64,000 bases of DNA from Zygnema cylindricum. Lineage: Eukaryota; Streptophyta; Zygnematophyceae; Zygnematales; Zygnemataceae. Below, one piece after another: positions 1 to 10,275 of this stretch. The stretch lies in the NCBI GenBank assembly GCA_037447655.1, contig JBBHKE010000658.1, forward strand, positions 1 through 64,000, given 5' to 3'. A program made the translations under genes and the position numbers. Below the pieces are notes generated by a model that saw nothing but the letters and a program-made list of their open reading frames with translations, did not search any database and was not told the origin of the DNA. Position 1 is the stretch's first letter, and every line of letters begins with the position of its first letter.

Positions 1-1050
1 GGCATTGTCCTTTTTTTGTGGTTTTAAAGTTGAAGTTAGTAGGATTAATGGAGTTAAGAAAAGATTAGTGCCTCACAAATTGATTTAACATATGGTTTTG
101 AAGCTGAAATTAGATGAACACGAGGGATTCGGATTATTACGAACATATTAACGATGTGAAAAAAAGAAAAAAAAAAAGAAATATAAAACATGAATTTGAA
201 AGCGTTGTCTTGCCTTAAAACTTTTTAGTCCAACTGGTCGACAATGTTTGTCTACGAATGTCGTTATGTTTTTCTGTTTTCGTTTAACATTTTGTGTTGG
301 TTTGTCGTGTCCGTATACATCTCGGTGTAAACTGGTTACTTCCACACTATTTTTGATTTGGCTTCAACACATAAAGATTGGAAATAACGAATATGTTATG
401 TATTACAAATGTATGGTGGGACCCACAGTACGGGATGAAGGGAAGGCCAAATTATGGCGATGATGAAACAGTTAAGGCAGAAAAAAAAGAACAAAAAGGA
501 TTGACAAAAAGGAGAGACGACCGAAAACCACCAGCGGGAACACTTGTCGACACCTTGGAAAAATAATGTTCATTTTATACGGTGTTGCTTGAGTCACATT
601 TGACGTAGGCTGAAAACGGACTTCTAAATCCTTTCGTTACATTTCCAGAAACAATGTTGTGACTAGAACACTTATCATAAGGCAAAAAACAAAAACGTAT
701 GAAAGACAATAACGTAAGAAACTAAAACATGTAATAAACAAAAACATGTAAAAGACAAAAACATGTGTACTCCTACAAATCCCTTGAATAAAAATCTGTA
801 GACTTGTACAGCTCCCTCTTGTTTACTTGCATGGCAAGATCTGTCCATGTGATTTATTACTTGTAAAAGTTTAAGGAGACGAATGAAAACAATTCCACAA
901 CAACAAACGCCCAAATGAATTTAGTGTAGATTTAGAGGCTAAAGATAGATTTTAGCTGATGGAACACTTTTGAAAACCGCCTGTTTTGGTGGTTTTTTAG
1001 TTTACTTGTACTGTTGTGTACGATCGTGAACAAATTTCATTAGAATACGG
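1..1050. other. Intergenic, no gene seen
   Basis: AT-rich sequence with short homopolymer runs. Open frames are short and low in complexity. I see no recognisable domain, RNA gene or repeat pair here. Confidence 0.5.
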
Positions 1051-1598
1051 TACACCGCGATTTCCTATTAGTGTTAATGACGCTAATTCGAGGCCCCCAA
1101 ATTTTGACCCTCGAACCAAAAATAGAATTAATAACTCTAATTGTTTTTTTGCGCTAATATGGGCACTGTTTAATTAGCATTAATAACTCTAATTTGCAAA
1201 GTTTTTAAATAGTGTAGTGTACAAAATATGTCATTCCGGACTAAAACTGCTCGTTATTTCGTACAATCGTACAGAAGAGAGTGTCAGTGTCAGTGTCAGA
1301 TAAAGGCGTAGACACACGAAAGTGAGTGCGTCGATACGACAAAGCACACTCAGATTTGATTCCCAGCGATAAAGACGGGGGGAAAATTACGCGAACCTGT
1401 TCTCACATGTCCAAACGTCGACTGAACACAGGCTATACCGGCTACTCTATGGGAAAAATGTACTCAAAATAGAGTTGTGCATAAATTAGAGTTAATATTT
1501 TCTTGGCGAAATCCCTTGAACCCAAATTAGAGTTAATGACACTATTTGTTTTTTTACACTAATTATTTTTTAACACTCATAACAATTCATGTTGTAGT
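1051..1598. mobile_element. Degenerate TIR element (TACACCGCC family)
   Basis: The left end reads TACACCGCGATTTCCTATTA and the right end is a decayed inverted copy (ACACTCATAACAATTCATG...). The inside carries the family's typical modules: a GCTAATTC block, AAATAGTGTAGTGTAC and several ACTCTAATT motifs. Compare the well-preserved copies at 57245-57788 and 31950-32514. There is no coding capacity, so it is non-autonomous. Confidence 0.5.
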
Positions 1599-1835
1599 GA
1601 AAACCCAGGATATATTAAAATGCACGATGGTAAACCATCTGAGTCCGGGGGTACAAAAGGGGTGGCATGGCCGAAACTGAAAAACTACCAGCAAGGGAAT
1701 AAAATAACAGCACAACAAAAACAAAAACAAAAAGAAAACAACAACCAGGAAAATAAAAGCACCCAAACTCAAAATGAAAAGCACGACAATTGACAAAGCC
1801 AAAACTACAACCCCAACCCCAACCTAATTAAATAA

Positions 1836-4800
1836 CTACGAAAAGCAACCCCGTAAGTCCCCCCATCCTGGGGGAGCACGTTGAGGGAGTTCCAGAACCC
1901 GACGACGATCCATAGCGGCAACAACCGACCGGAGGAGAATAGAAGCTTGCACTCGTTGTAAAGCCACCGGTAAGCGTTGACGATAAAAAGAAGTAAGGAC
2001 CGAAGGAGGAGGGCTCCCTGGTCCTCGGCGCTCGAAAGCACGTCGAGCGCAAGTACGGAGAAAATCGTCCATGGCAACACCCAGACAACCAAAGATCTCG
2101 ACCGCCATCGGAATAAAGTCATCCATAGGGTCCCGGTGGGCATAATCACGCTCCTTCGCCTTAGCGGCATCACGAGCCGCCACCCCAACAAGTCGAGCCG
2201 CTTGACCAACAATTGTAGCTGAAGTAGGGTTCGCCAAAACAATATCACCGAAGATGCGACGGGCACCATCAAGGAGAACAACATCGATCCGACGCTTGGG
2301 AATAATATGAGAAACTTCACAACGCACAGAAAAGCCCCCCTCTGAAGCGATAGTCGCAACGGCATTGCGAATAGTGTCGTGCGCTTGGATCAAATCTCCC
2401 CCATGGGAGCAATGAAGCAAATGGACACCATCGGCCCCCAAGACGCGACCACATGCGCAAACCGGAGAGCCAAGTAAAGGAGGATGGGGGAGGCCAAGGC
2501 GAAACCGGAGGGCGGTGGTGAACTGAGCCGGTGAGAATCGGAGAGTGGACAAAATCGGTGTAGCGAAAAGCCAAGACCCAGAACCAGGTCCGCCACAAGA
2601 GAGAAGACGGGCACGCGAAGAATCGGAGGGAAGCGCATTGAGAAGGTCAGATTTAATGGCGGCGATAACCCGATCAGAAATTGATTCTTGGACACGCTCA
2701 ACAGATTTTGTAACAAGGGTGGAGAAAATTGGCACATCCACTAGGGCATGGGGAGGAAGAGAAAATGACGCGTCCAATAGAGATCGCTGGAAGGCGAACA
2801 CACCGTTTGAAACCCGGGGGATAACAGTAGCTAGAACGGGGGTGACCCCAGCCAAGAAACGGGAAACGAGAGTGGAGGCAATAAGACACCAAATTTCCCA
2901 AATAGGCAGCGGGAGCAACACGAGTAGTGGATTGTAGACCAAACCCCCCAGTAGAGACAAGGAGGGATGCCTGAATGCGGGCCGATGGCCCAGACTCGCG
3001 ATCAAATGCCCCCCGACCTAATAGAGTGTGGAGGACTTCCATGAGGCGATCGTCAAAAGCCAAGAGAGTGGAGATAAATGTCGGAGTGGGAGGGGAAGTA
3101 CGAGTAAGATAGGAAGGGCGGTGGGGAAAACACCTGGTTAACATAGCAAAAAAAACCTGGGGATCGGGAAGGAGAGGAAGATCGTCCACTTGGGCTAGAT
3201 CTGTCTGTAACGCTTCATGAAGGAATTGGGTCACGAAAGTATCCGAACCAAGGGGGCAACCAAGCACTCGAATGCCATCGGAGGGAGAAGAGGTTGGAAA
3301 ACCAAGAGGTGGAGTAAATGAAAGTGGAATACCTTGAGGAGACCAAATAACACACTTCGACGGCTGAACTGAAAGGTTGATTTTGGCTAAACGTTCCTTG
3401 AAAAAATCATATGCCAACACGACTTGTTCTCTGGGCCCAATAATGTGTGCATCATTTGCGACCGAAGGGAAAAGGCAAGAAAGGAAGGCGGTTGCAGAGG
3501 CACGAAGGGCGCGGTAATGGGCGAGGGTGAACAAAGGTCCGCCGAGAGGGTCGCCTTGACGGGTGCCTGTAGCAAAGGAGAGAGGAATGAGATCACCATC
3601 GGCCGAGAAGGAAAGGCTGCTTGTCAAAGAATACAAAGCCCTCACAAAGGGGAATAATTGGACAATCGGAGATGGAGCCGCCATAAGCTCCGAAAAAATC
3701 ACGTTCCGATCCACCGTATTAAAAGCATTGGAAACGTCGACCTGAAGGACCAACCAACCCGGATGTACATCCAACAAAGCCCGAATCCCGTGGACCACGG
3801 CCTCACAACCCCCTCTCGTGGCCACTCCAAACTGACGAGGAGAAAAATAATCATGGAAAGCTGGTTGGAGCTGGAGACATATTGCACGAGCCACCAATCT
3901 ATATAAAACCGCTCCCACGGCGATAGGGCGAATCCCACCATTAGGTTTGGCGACTGCCACAAGACGGGACGTCGTAAGAAGATCACAAATCCGAGGGGGA
4001 ACATCCCCATTAGCAATAAAGGAACATACTCGAAAAAACACATCGAACCCCCGGGCACCCGATTCAGGGGGTAAAACGTCGCGAAACAACTCATACACTA
4101 TGCCCGAGGGCCCCCCGGCTGAAAGGTGAGGAGAAGAGCTAAGAGCCTTAATGAAAACCTCCCGATCCAAAGTAAAACTCTCAGGAGGCTCAAAGGCGTG
4201 GATAGAAGGGGGTAAAGGGGAAGGGGCAGGGGGGTAGAGAGCTCGAAGGACCTTAATAGTGGAAGAAGATCTGGGGGCAGGGGTGAATGGCTGTAGGGCC
4301 CGAACCGCTCGAGAAAGCTCACCAACACGGCCTAAGTGAATTGCTCGACGATAAGAGGCTGGGACATCCGATGGCCTAGGTGGCCGACGTGGTATAAAAG
4401 AGGTGCTCGATACCCGATCCTCATGCTCGGCGTGGAGGGCCTTCCAGTCACCACGAAGGAATCGGCGACAACGGGCCATAGTTTCTCTAGCCCCACTACC
4501 CCCTCCACGACTTGGAAGGACTAGCACCTAGAGAGAGAACATAATAAGAAGGTGCCAAGGAGCAATGTCCGCCAGGTTTGAAGAAATGTGGGACAAGGGG
4601 AGGTGGAGGGCATCTTGTACTATTGTCCTGACGGCCATAGGAATACGGGTGTACAATCGCGGGCGAGGGGCTCCCAAATTGTAAACATCTAACTCACGGA
4701 CGTAATTCCAATCCTCCTTTGTAGGGCCTGACGGGAGCGTGGTCGACGACGATCGAGGAGAGGTGATAGACAAAGGACCACCAAAGGTTATACAATGTCG

Positions 4801-5127
4801 ACAACTGCGTATATGAAGGGACATACCGGCCCCCGCGGCAAAAAGGTTGTGACACCCAGGACATTCCAAACGCCTAGAAGGTTTACGAGGTTTGGGTGGA
4901 GGTGGGGGTGGGAAAAGGGAATAAGAAGGGCTTCCGGACATGGTTACTAGGTCAAAGAAGCCATGGGAATCGGGAGGGTGAGAGGAAGAGAAAGCGTGGG
5001 AGAGGAAAAGGAACCATGTGGGATGGATGGGGAAATTGGTAGTTGGCCAGAATATAACATCAAGTTTGATGCCGGAAAAGAAATGAGGGGGGGAGGGGTG
5101 GGGGGGGGGGGGGGGGGGGGGGGGCAA
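1836..5127 (-). pseudogene. Non-LTR ORF: zinc finger, reverse transcriptase, endonuclease (inactivated)
   Basis: Three open segments make up one ancestral frame. Segment 1 runs from about 4941 (a plausible Met, MSGSP) to 4531 and holds a finger of form C-x2-C...H...C-x-H (ECPGCHNLF). An in-frame TAG at 4528-4530 separates it from segment 2 (4527 to about 2900), which carries the RT with NAFNTVDR, GTRQGDPLGGPLF and a catalytic box reading VANDAHIIGP. The family normally has A-D-D, so the first Asp codon is changed to AAT at 3454-3456. One extra base near 2900, judged against the copy at 21.9 kb, shifts the frame into segment 3 (to the stop at 1836). Segment 3 has the knuckle CACGRVLGADGVHLLHC and the nuclease-like RRIDVVLLDG...DIVLAN. 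Stop, frameshift and active-site loss make it dead. Confidence 0.8.
5100..5124 (+). repeat. 25-nt guanine homopolymer
   Basis: An uninterrupted G run with shorter G runs on both sides (5087-5135). On the minus strand it reads as the proline-rich start of the non-LTR ORF. It could form a G-quadruplex, and its length is prone to sequencing error. Confidence 0.9.
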
Positions 5128-5160
5128 GGGGGGGGAATGGATAAAGAGATGTTTGTTTGA

Positions 5161-5839
5161 GATTTTATTTATTTTTTTTTTTGCATTTCGAAGTTGGTTC
5201 GGCTATTTTTTTGGTTATAGCTCCAAAGGGAGCCTTAATCGGGTCCATGATCTGATCCAAAATGTCATTGAGAAATCTCACAATGTGGATTTTCATGAGG
5301 ACCCTCTATCTACAACTTTTTGATCGGCGAAGAGAATTTGAATCTTAATTTTTGAAATTAATAATTTTCCCTCATGGAGGCTCAGATTCGAACATTGAGC
5401 AAGAATCGGCCTCCAATGTTAAGAGGTAGAAGGGGAAACTTGTCGAAAATTTGAATTTGGATATCATTGGAGGTAATTCGCGAAGTGGAAATTCCCGAAT
5501 TTTTTAAGACACCCGCATATTTTCAACTTCTAAATTAAGTGGGCAGAAACTTATTGAAGAAGAACTGGAAACAGAGAAAGAATTTGAACCACGGCGACTG
5601 GAAAGAGGGAAATGTTCCAAATTCGCATTATTACATATCGTCGGCTTGGGAGGAGTTCCTCCCATAACAATCATTATGTGAAAATTTGTACGAGATCCGC
5701 AATCGTACACTGAAGCTCGTAATATCAAGCAAAAGGGAAGAGAAGTGGAGGGAAGAGAAGTGGCGACTGACACGGGAAAAAGACTTCATTCCATAATCAA
5801 TAATCGTGCATTTGAGGAAATAAGTCTAACGGAACAGTA
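5161..5839. other. Intergenic, no gene seen
   Basis: No domain or repeat pair recognised. The sequence just upstream of the RT fossil may be further decayed retroelement, but I cannot show it. Confidence 0.4.
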
Positions 5840-6185
5840 AAAGGGTATTGATGCTAAATGGAGGTTTCAGTCGAAAACTAGTCAGTGATATTGTGAAAAT
5901 GTAAGGCTCAGTTAATATGTGACGAGTTCCAACAAAAAGAGGGAATTGATTATACAGACATATGTGCTCCGATTGTTTAGATCGGACTCATTGCGGATGA
6001 TTAATGTAATTGCCACGACCCGTAATACACATATACACCAAATGGACGTAGAAACGACATTCTTAGGAGGAGGAAGTTTATATGAAGATACGGGCAAAAG
6101 TGATTTTTAAGGGAGGAAAACTATGGCGCTGGGGAAGTCCTTTTAGGGACTTAAACAGACGCCTAGAACGTGTTATTTATATATG
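5840..6185 (+). pseudogene. Ancient Ty1/copia reverse-transcriptase fossil
   Basis: With frame changes allowed, the plus strand aligns with the RT of the copia elements elsewhere in this window. FQQKEGIDYTDICAPIV matches the FTQKEGIDYEETFAPVV block. THIHQMDVETTFLGG matches the EVHQMDIKTAFLHG block, including the first catalytic Asp. KSF-stop-GLKQTPRT matches KSLYGLKQAPRQ. Several stops and shifts and no LTR nearby indicate a very old remnant. Confidence 0.75.
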
Positions 6186-6881
6186 CATAATGTCTTGACT
6201 TAGTTTTGATTTGTAGCGTTCATGTAATGTGTGCCCTTGTAACCAAAAATTTGAAGTGTATCTTCGGATTTTATCGAAGATTCTTCGTACTACTTGCACA
6301 ACGTTCCAATGAAAAAATATGAAATCGTTACAAGTACTGTGATAGCTATAGACGTGGGTAAAACTTGTGACGGTTGCAAACGACTACAAATATTGGGACA
6401 ATTGGTGACGTCTACAAAGATAACAACGGTTGTGGCCGTCGCGATTTTTTTATGACATTGTAGATGTTAATTGTTTTGTGACATTGCGAAGTCATGCTCA
6501 CTTATAACGTCACTTGTACCGAAACTTTCTGCCACGGCTTCCCGGTTTCTTGTTTTTTTATCTTCAATTACTCAATATGCCATCAAACAATGACCAAAGG
6601 TATTAAAAAAAAACTTTTTTATTTTATAACAGTATTATCATATTTCATTACAAGAAGAGGGAGAGAGGAGCGGCAGAGTGAGAGGGTTGGGAATCACGAC
6701 GTCGTCAACTTTTTTAAAGGACCCATGAATGAAACTGGAGGTCCGAGACCCTTGCAAAATTTTTCCCGTACATTCTCGTCATTATTTTATCTACATGCTA
6801 GTGAAGAGCACTAAAAAATATAGCGTGTACTCTTCCTCGTCCGAATTTTTACATAAACCGTGTGAAATGTGCCACGACGTT
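6186..6881. other. Intergenic, no gene seen
   Basis: No coding or structural feature I can support. Confidence 0.4.
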
Positions 6882-7773
6882 TGTTGAAATTTATGTATTT
6901 TCTAGGTCTGTATTTTTCTATGTGTTTAACAAATCGCATTAAAAGGTTTTTCAAATTTTATACATGGTGCTTGGAAATACTTCTATCGCTATAAACTTGC
7001 TGTAGTCATTGAGAGACAGAAGAAACTCCATGGCTACACTCAGATAGTCAAGGAGACAAGCAGGAGGGCTGAGAGGATAGTCTGCCAAAATGTGTACGTA
7101 GAATATTGAATTTAAACTTAGGTCTATAGACCAATAATATAGACCGTTGTACAATCCTATATATATACACCGGCAGATAATAGTATTGGGTTTGAATTTA
7201 ATATAAACAACATCAACACAAGGAGAGAGAGAAAGATTGGAAGTCATCAAATGGCTTTGTGACCCTAATGGGATTTGAACCTAGGTCTGCGGAATAATGT
7301 ATTACTCTGCCTTATTCACTAAGGCATTAACGAAAAGATACACGTGTCAAGTTCGAAACATTTTAAATGTAGTACTAATCTACATACTCTATGGGTGTGT
7401 CCCCATGTGTTCAAGTAAGGGTTTTTTTCCGTCGTTTATACAGAAAATAGGACTTCCTACTTGAAAATATTACGCCGTATGAAAAATGGGCAAAAATCAA
7501 ATACATTTTGCGTCATCTTGAAACTTGAAAGGTACGGCGATTTGGCAGTATTATCATCGCGACCCACTTCCAGCTCATCTTCACATTTGCAATGGAATCA
7601 AATCGCGACTTGCTTTTAATCAAAATACTACCCTATTGACAAATAGAAAGCTGGTTGCACACGTCAAAAGTTTTAATTTGTTTTTTTGCAGTTGGGAGAA
7701 TACACGAAAAAAAAATTTGTTTGTCCGTTTGCTTATGTTGTCCACTTGTGGGCGTCTACAAATGTTATTTTGT

Positions 7774-8658
7774 TAGTGTTGTGTATCGGTAAAAAAATTA
7801 TCGCGATAACACCGATATCGATAGTTATCGGTTATCGAACGGTCAACGGTCCAGATATATTTGTACTTTCTGTACTTTCTGTCCGAAGTGATTTCTGTCC
7901 GGTAAACTGAACGGTAAATTTACGAGAAATGTACGGTTTTTTACAGGAAACGAACGGAATTTGACGAAAAAAATACGTTGCAATTTGTAGTATTTTTTAG
8001 GCATTTAACTGAACATAAATTTCACGGGAACTTACGGAATTGTACAGATAAACTGATTATCATAGAACGGTAAAAAGATGGTGGACAGAAAGTACAACAG
8101 ATGCAAAATAACATTACGGGCGCCGCCGAAATCGAACGGACGTCATTCAATGAGAAAATACGAGCGGACGGTCAGCGTGAGCGCCGACATCTCGGAATGG
8201 CTTTTTTGGCGGCTTTTGCCAAAAAAGTCGACGGAGTGACACGTGGCAGGTTTCCAATGGATCCAAAAAATAAAGGGACAAAGCCACGGCGTCGGATGTG
8301 AAAGGTACATCGTTTTAACTGGGGCCGTACTAAAGCCGTACACATCTTATGCCGGCTATTGTACTTTCGGCTTTTACAAATGATCTGATTGGTAGGTACC
8401 TCAGGGGTTGTGAGTAGGGCGTGTCGTGGAATAAGACGTACAGTTGAATGTAAACGCCGTACATTTATCTGTACGGCTCGTACAGTTATCGCCGATATTT
8501 ATCGTTATCGGCATTATCGCCAATTAGTAGTCGATATTATCGGCTACTTATTGGCGATAAGATCGATAGCGATATATCGTAGCAATATATCGATTATCGG
8601 GTCCCCGAAAAAAGGCCCATATCGGTTATCGACAAATCCTTACCGATACACAACACTA
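7774..8658. mobile_element. hAT-like non-autonomous element
   Basis: Perfect 18-bp terminal inverted repeats TAGTGTTGTGTATCGGTA and TACCGATACACAACACTA. The flanks TATTTTGT (7766-7773) and CATTTTGT (8659-8666) form an 8-bp duplication with one mismatch. Subterminal DNA at both ends is packed with ATCGG/CGATA motifs, as is common for hAT transposase binding. No transposase is encoded. It sits inside the Harbinger-like element. Confidence 0.75.
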
Positions 8659-8694
8659 CATTTTGTAGAAGTAGGCGATTACTTATGTCGTTCA

Positions 8695-8870
8695 CGTGTG
8701 GGCGTCAACAAATGACAGTTGGCGTCGACAATTGTCCCAGTATGTCAAGAGCTCTTTGCGGCGTACAAATGTCCACAGTTTGTTCCAAGATCGTTGGCTT
8801 CTACAAATGTCAGCAGTTTGTTGGCGTCTACAGGTGTCGCAAGTATTGGCGACGTGTACAACTGCCACAT
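8695..8870 (+). repeat. Degenerate short repeat with GGCGTCTACAAATGT core
   Basis: At least six imperfect copies of a core like GGCGTCTACAAATGTC occur here. Another lies at 7749, left of the hAT insertion, and related ones at 16480-16615 in the other Harbinger-like copy. They are internal repeats of that element. Confidence 0.55.
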
Positions 8871-9225
8871 ATTCAAAATAATGAACGCGCAAGTAACGAT
8901 TGACATAGGCACACTTTGAAAGGTACACCGTAAAATCAGCGTTAAATTCCAAAATAACGTTTCAAATATCGGTTACTTGGGGACACGCCCTATTTCGCGC
9001 TTTATGAAACGAAACGACATTCAATTTGTACGAACGCGATTAATTGTCGGATTCAGATTCGACAGCTCACAGTGGAGCTGAAGCGTCGAAGTGAACATTT
9101 GGCGGTTTGTGAGCTAAATGTCGGCGAATGACACGTGGCAATCTATGAGTGGACATCAGACATTATAGGGAGAGCGACTACGCTTCAAACTGAAAAGCGT
9201 CAGCGGGATGGCTATGCCGTGCTAT

Positions 9226-10275
9226 TGTAGAAATTAATGGTCCTTTAAAGTATTTTCTAGGTCTAAATAGAAATATAGAAAGAAGCCGAGGCATCTACCT
9301 CTAACTTCTCCCTCCAACTCTCAAAGTTGTCGCAGTCACTGAGAAATTGCAGAGGAAGCTAGAGCCATGGCTACCTAGGCTATCCTGAGGTTTACGGGAA
9401 ACATATATTAGGGGTTTATTTAGTAAAAAGATATGTGCCGGCCACAGGTATTGAACCTGGCACCTGCCAGACGGTAAGTTGCCGGTAGACGGTAACCTTA
9501 GGTGATAAGTCTTGATGTAGTGTTATGTACTATATGGTTTGATAAATGTTTAAACATTAATACGTATGATAATTCATTTAACTAAAATTGTTTACGGGAT
9601 ACATAGAACAAGTAGTATAAAACTACGGATTACAGTATGGATAAGAAATCAATACCGCGCATTGATTTCTTAAGCGAAACGAATACCGCGAATGTATTTA
9701 TTACGGCCACGATTAAATGTGAATTTAATCGGATGGCCGGAATTAACGCCGAGATCGCGGAAGAGGATTTCGGCGGTTTGTGGTCATCGCCACATCGGAT
9801 GACACGTGGCGGAATGACATTGGATCGCGGCATCTCCGAGAATTAAGGGAGCGAATCCGGACATACCACGTGTCGACATTTAGGACATGTCGTACAGTGT
9901 TCGTACAGAAAGTACACCGGCAGCTGTAGTTTTGTGTACGGAGATGTAATGTGATTGGTTCCGTACATCAGTAGATAGAGTCTGTGAGAGAGATAGGACT
10001 TAGAAAAATTAGGAGATAGGACCCTCTCTCCCAGAAAGCTTCTGTGCAAAAGGTCAGCTTTGACCCTCCATAACTTACTGCTCAGGGGAGCAAATTCAGA
10101 GATTCTTTTTGCTATCGACTCAAGGGAGTCTCGCCGTCACAGGGGTGAAGTTGGTCAGAGTTATAGTCTGCCAGGGTGGCAATTATTTTTGCTGAAACGC
10201 AAAGGGGCCAGGGTTATCCTAGAGGCTTTTTGGAAGCTGTCCACTCTCCAGACTTATGGAGGTCTCAGAGTTTCA
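9226..10275 (+). repeat. 5' LTR of copia A (1050 bp)
   Basis: Starts TGTAGAAATTAATGG and ends GAGTTTCA, giving TG...CA ends. It is colinear with the two 1049-bp LTRs of copia B. It contains the core GTCGCAGTCACTGAG...GAGCCATGGCTACC, an antisense tRNA-like module at 9436-9500 and the gag ATG at 10256-10258. The last 20 nt of the LTR are therefore coding. Confidence 0.85.

Larger units (their letters stand above)
1625..5160 (-). mobile_element. Non-LTR retrotransposon copy L1, RLE type, broken
   Basis: A nearly full-length non-LTR element on the minus strand. Parts in order: a C-rich 5' end beside a long G run on the plus strand, an N-terminal CCHC/C2H2-like zinc finger, a reverse transcriptase, a Cys/His knuckle followed by a restriction-like endonuclease-type segment, and a 3' tail ending near GGACTCAGATGGTTTACC. 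The same tail signature ends the fragments near 20.7 kb and 23.7 kb, which supports the 3' boundary. This domain order is that of R2-like/NeSL-like elements, not of APE-type plant L1 elements. The 5' boundary is approximate and I found no target duplication. Confidence 0.75.
7393..8990. mobile_element. PIF/Harbinger-like non-autonomous element, copy 2
   Basis: Inverted ends GGGTGTGTCCCCATGT and ACTTGGGGACACGCCC are flanked by the 3-bp duplication TAT (7390-7392 and 8991-8993). Interior sequence aligns with the copy at 15953-16720, for example TTGCGTCATC, GCGACCCACTTC and TTGACAAATAG. No transposase ORF. It is itself interrupted by the hAT-like element at 7774-8658. Family assignment rests on GGG-starting TIRs and the 3-bp duplication. 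Confidence 0.7.
6882..9225 (+). mobile_element. Relic copia-type LTR, interrupted by a DNA element
   Basis: Begins TGTTGAAATTTATGTATTTT and CTAGGTCT, the same start as the other LTRs. It then has the shared core (CTTGCTGTAGTCATTGAGAG ... CTCCATGGCTAC) and an antisense tRNA-like module around 7263-7330. The LTR is cut at 7392 by a Harbinger-like element and resumes at about 8991, where ATGACACGTGGCAA and the GGCGGTTTGTG block match the middle of LTR A. Copia A is then inserted at 9226. The internal region was not found. Confidence 0.6.

Noticed and set aside
375-566. Plus-strand 62-codon Lys-rich frame as a gene
   Set aside because: Short, low-complexity, no splice context or recognised motif.
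7800-8640. ATCGG/CGATA-rich stretches as a satellite or origin
   Set aside because: They are confined to the subterminal zones of the hAT-like element with perfect TIRs, which explains them.
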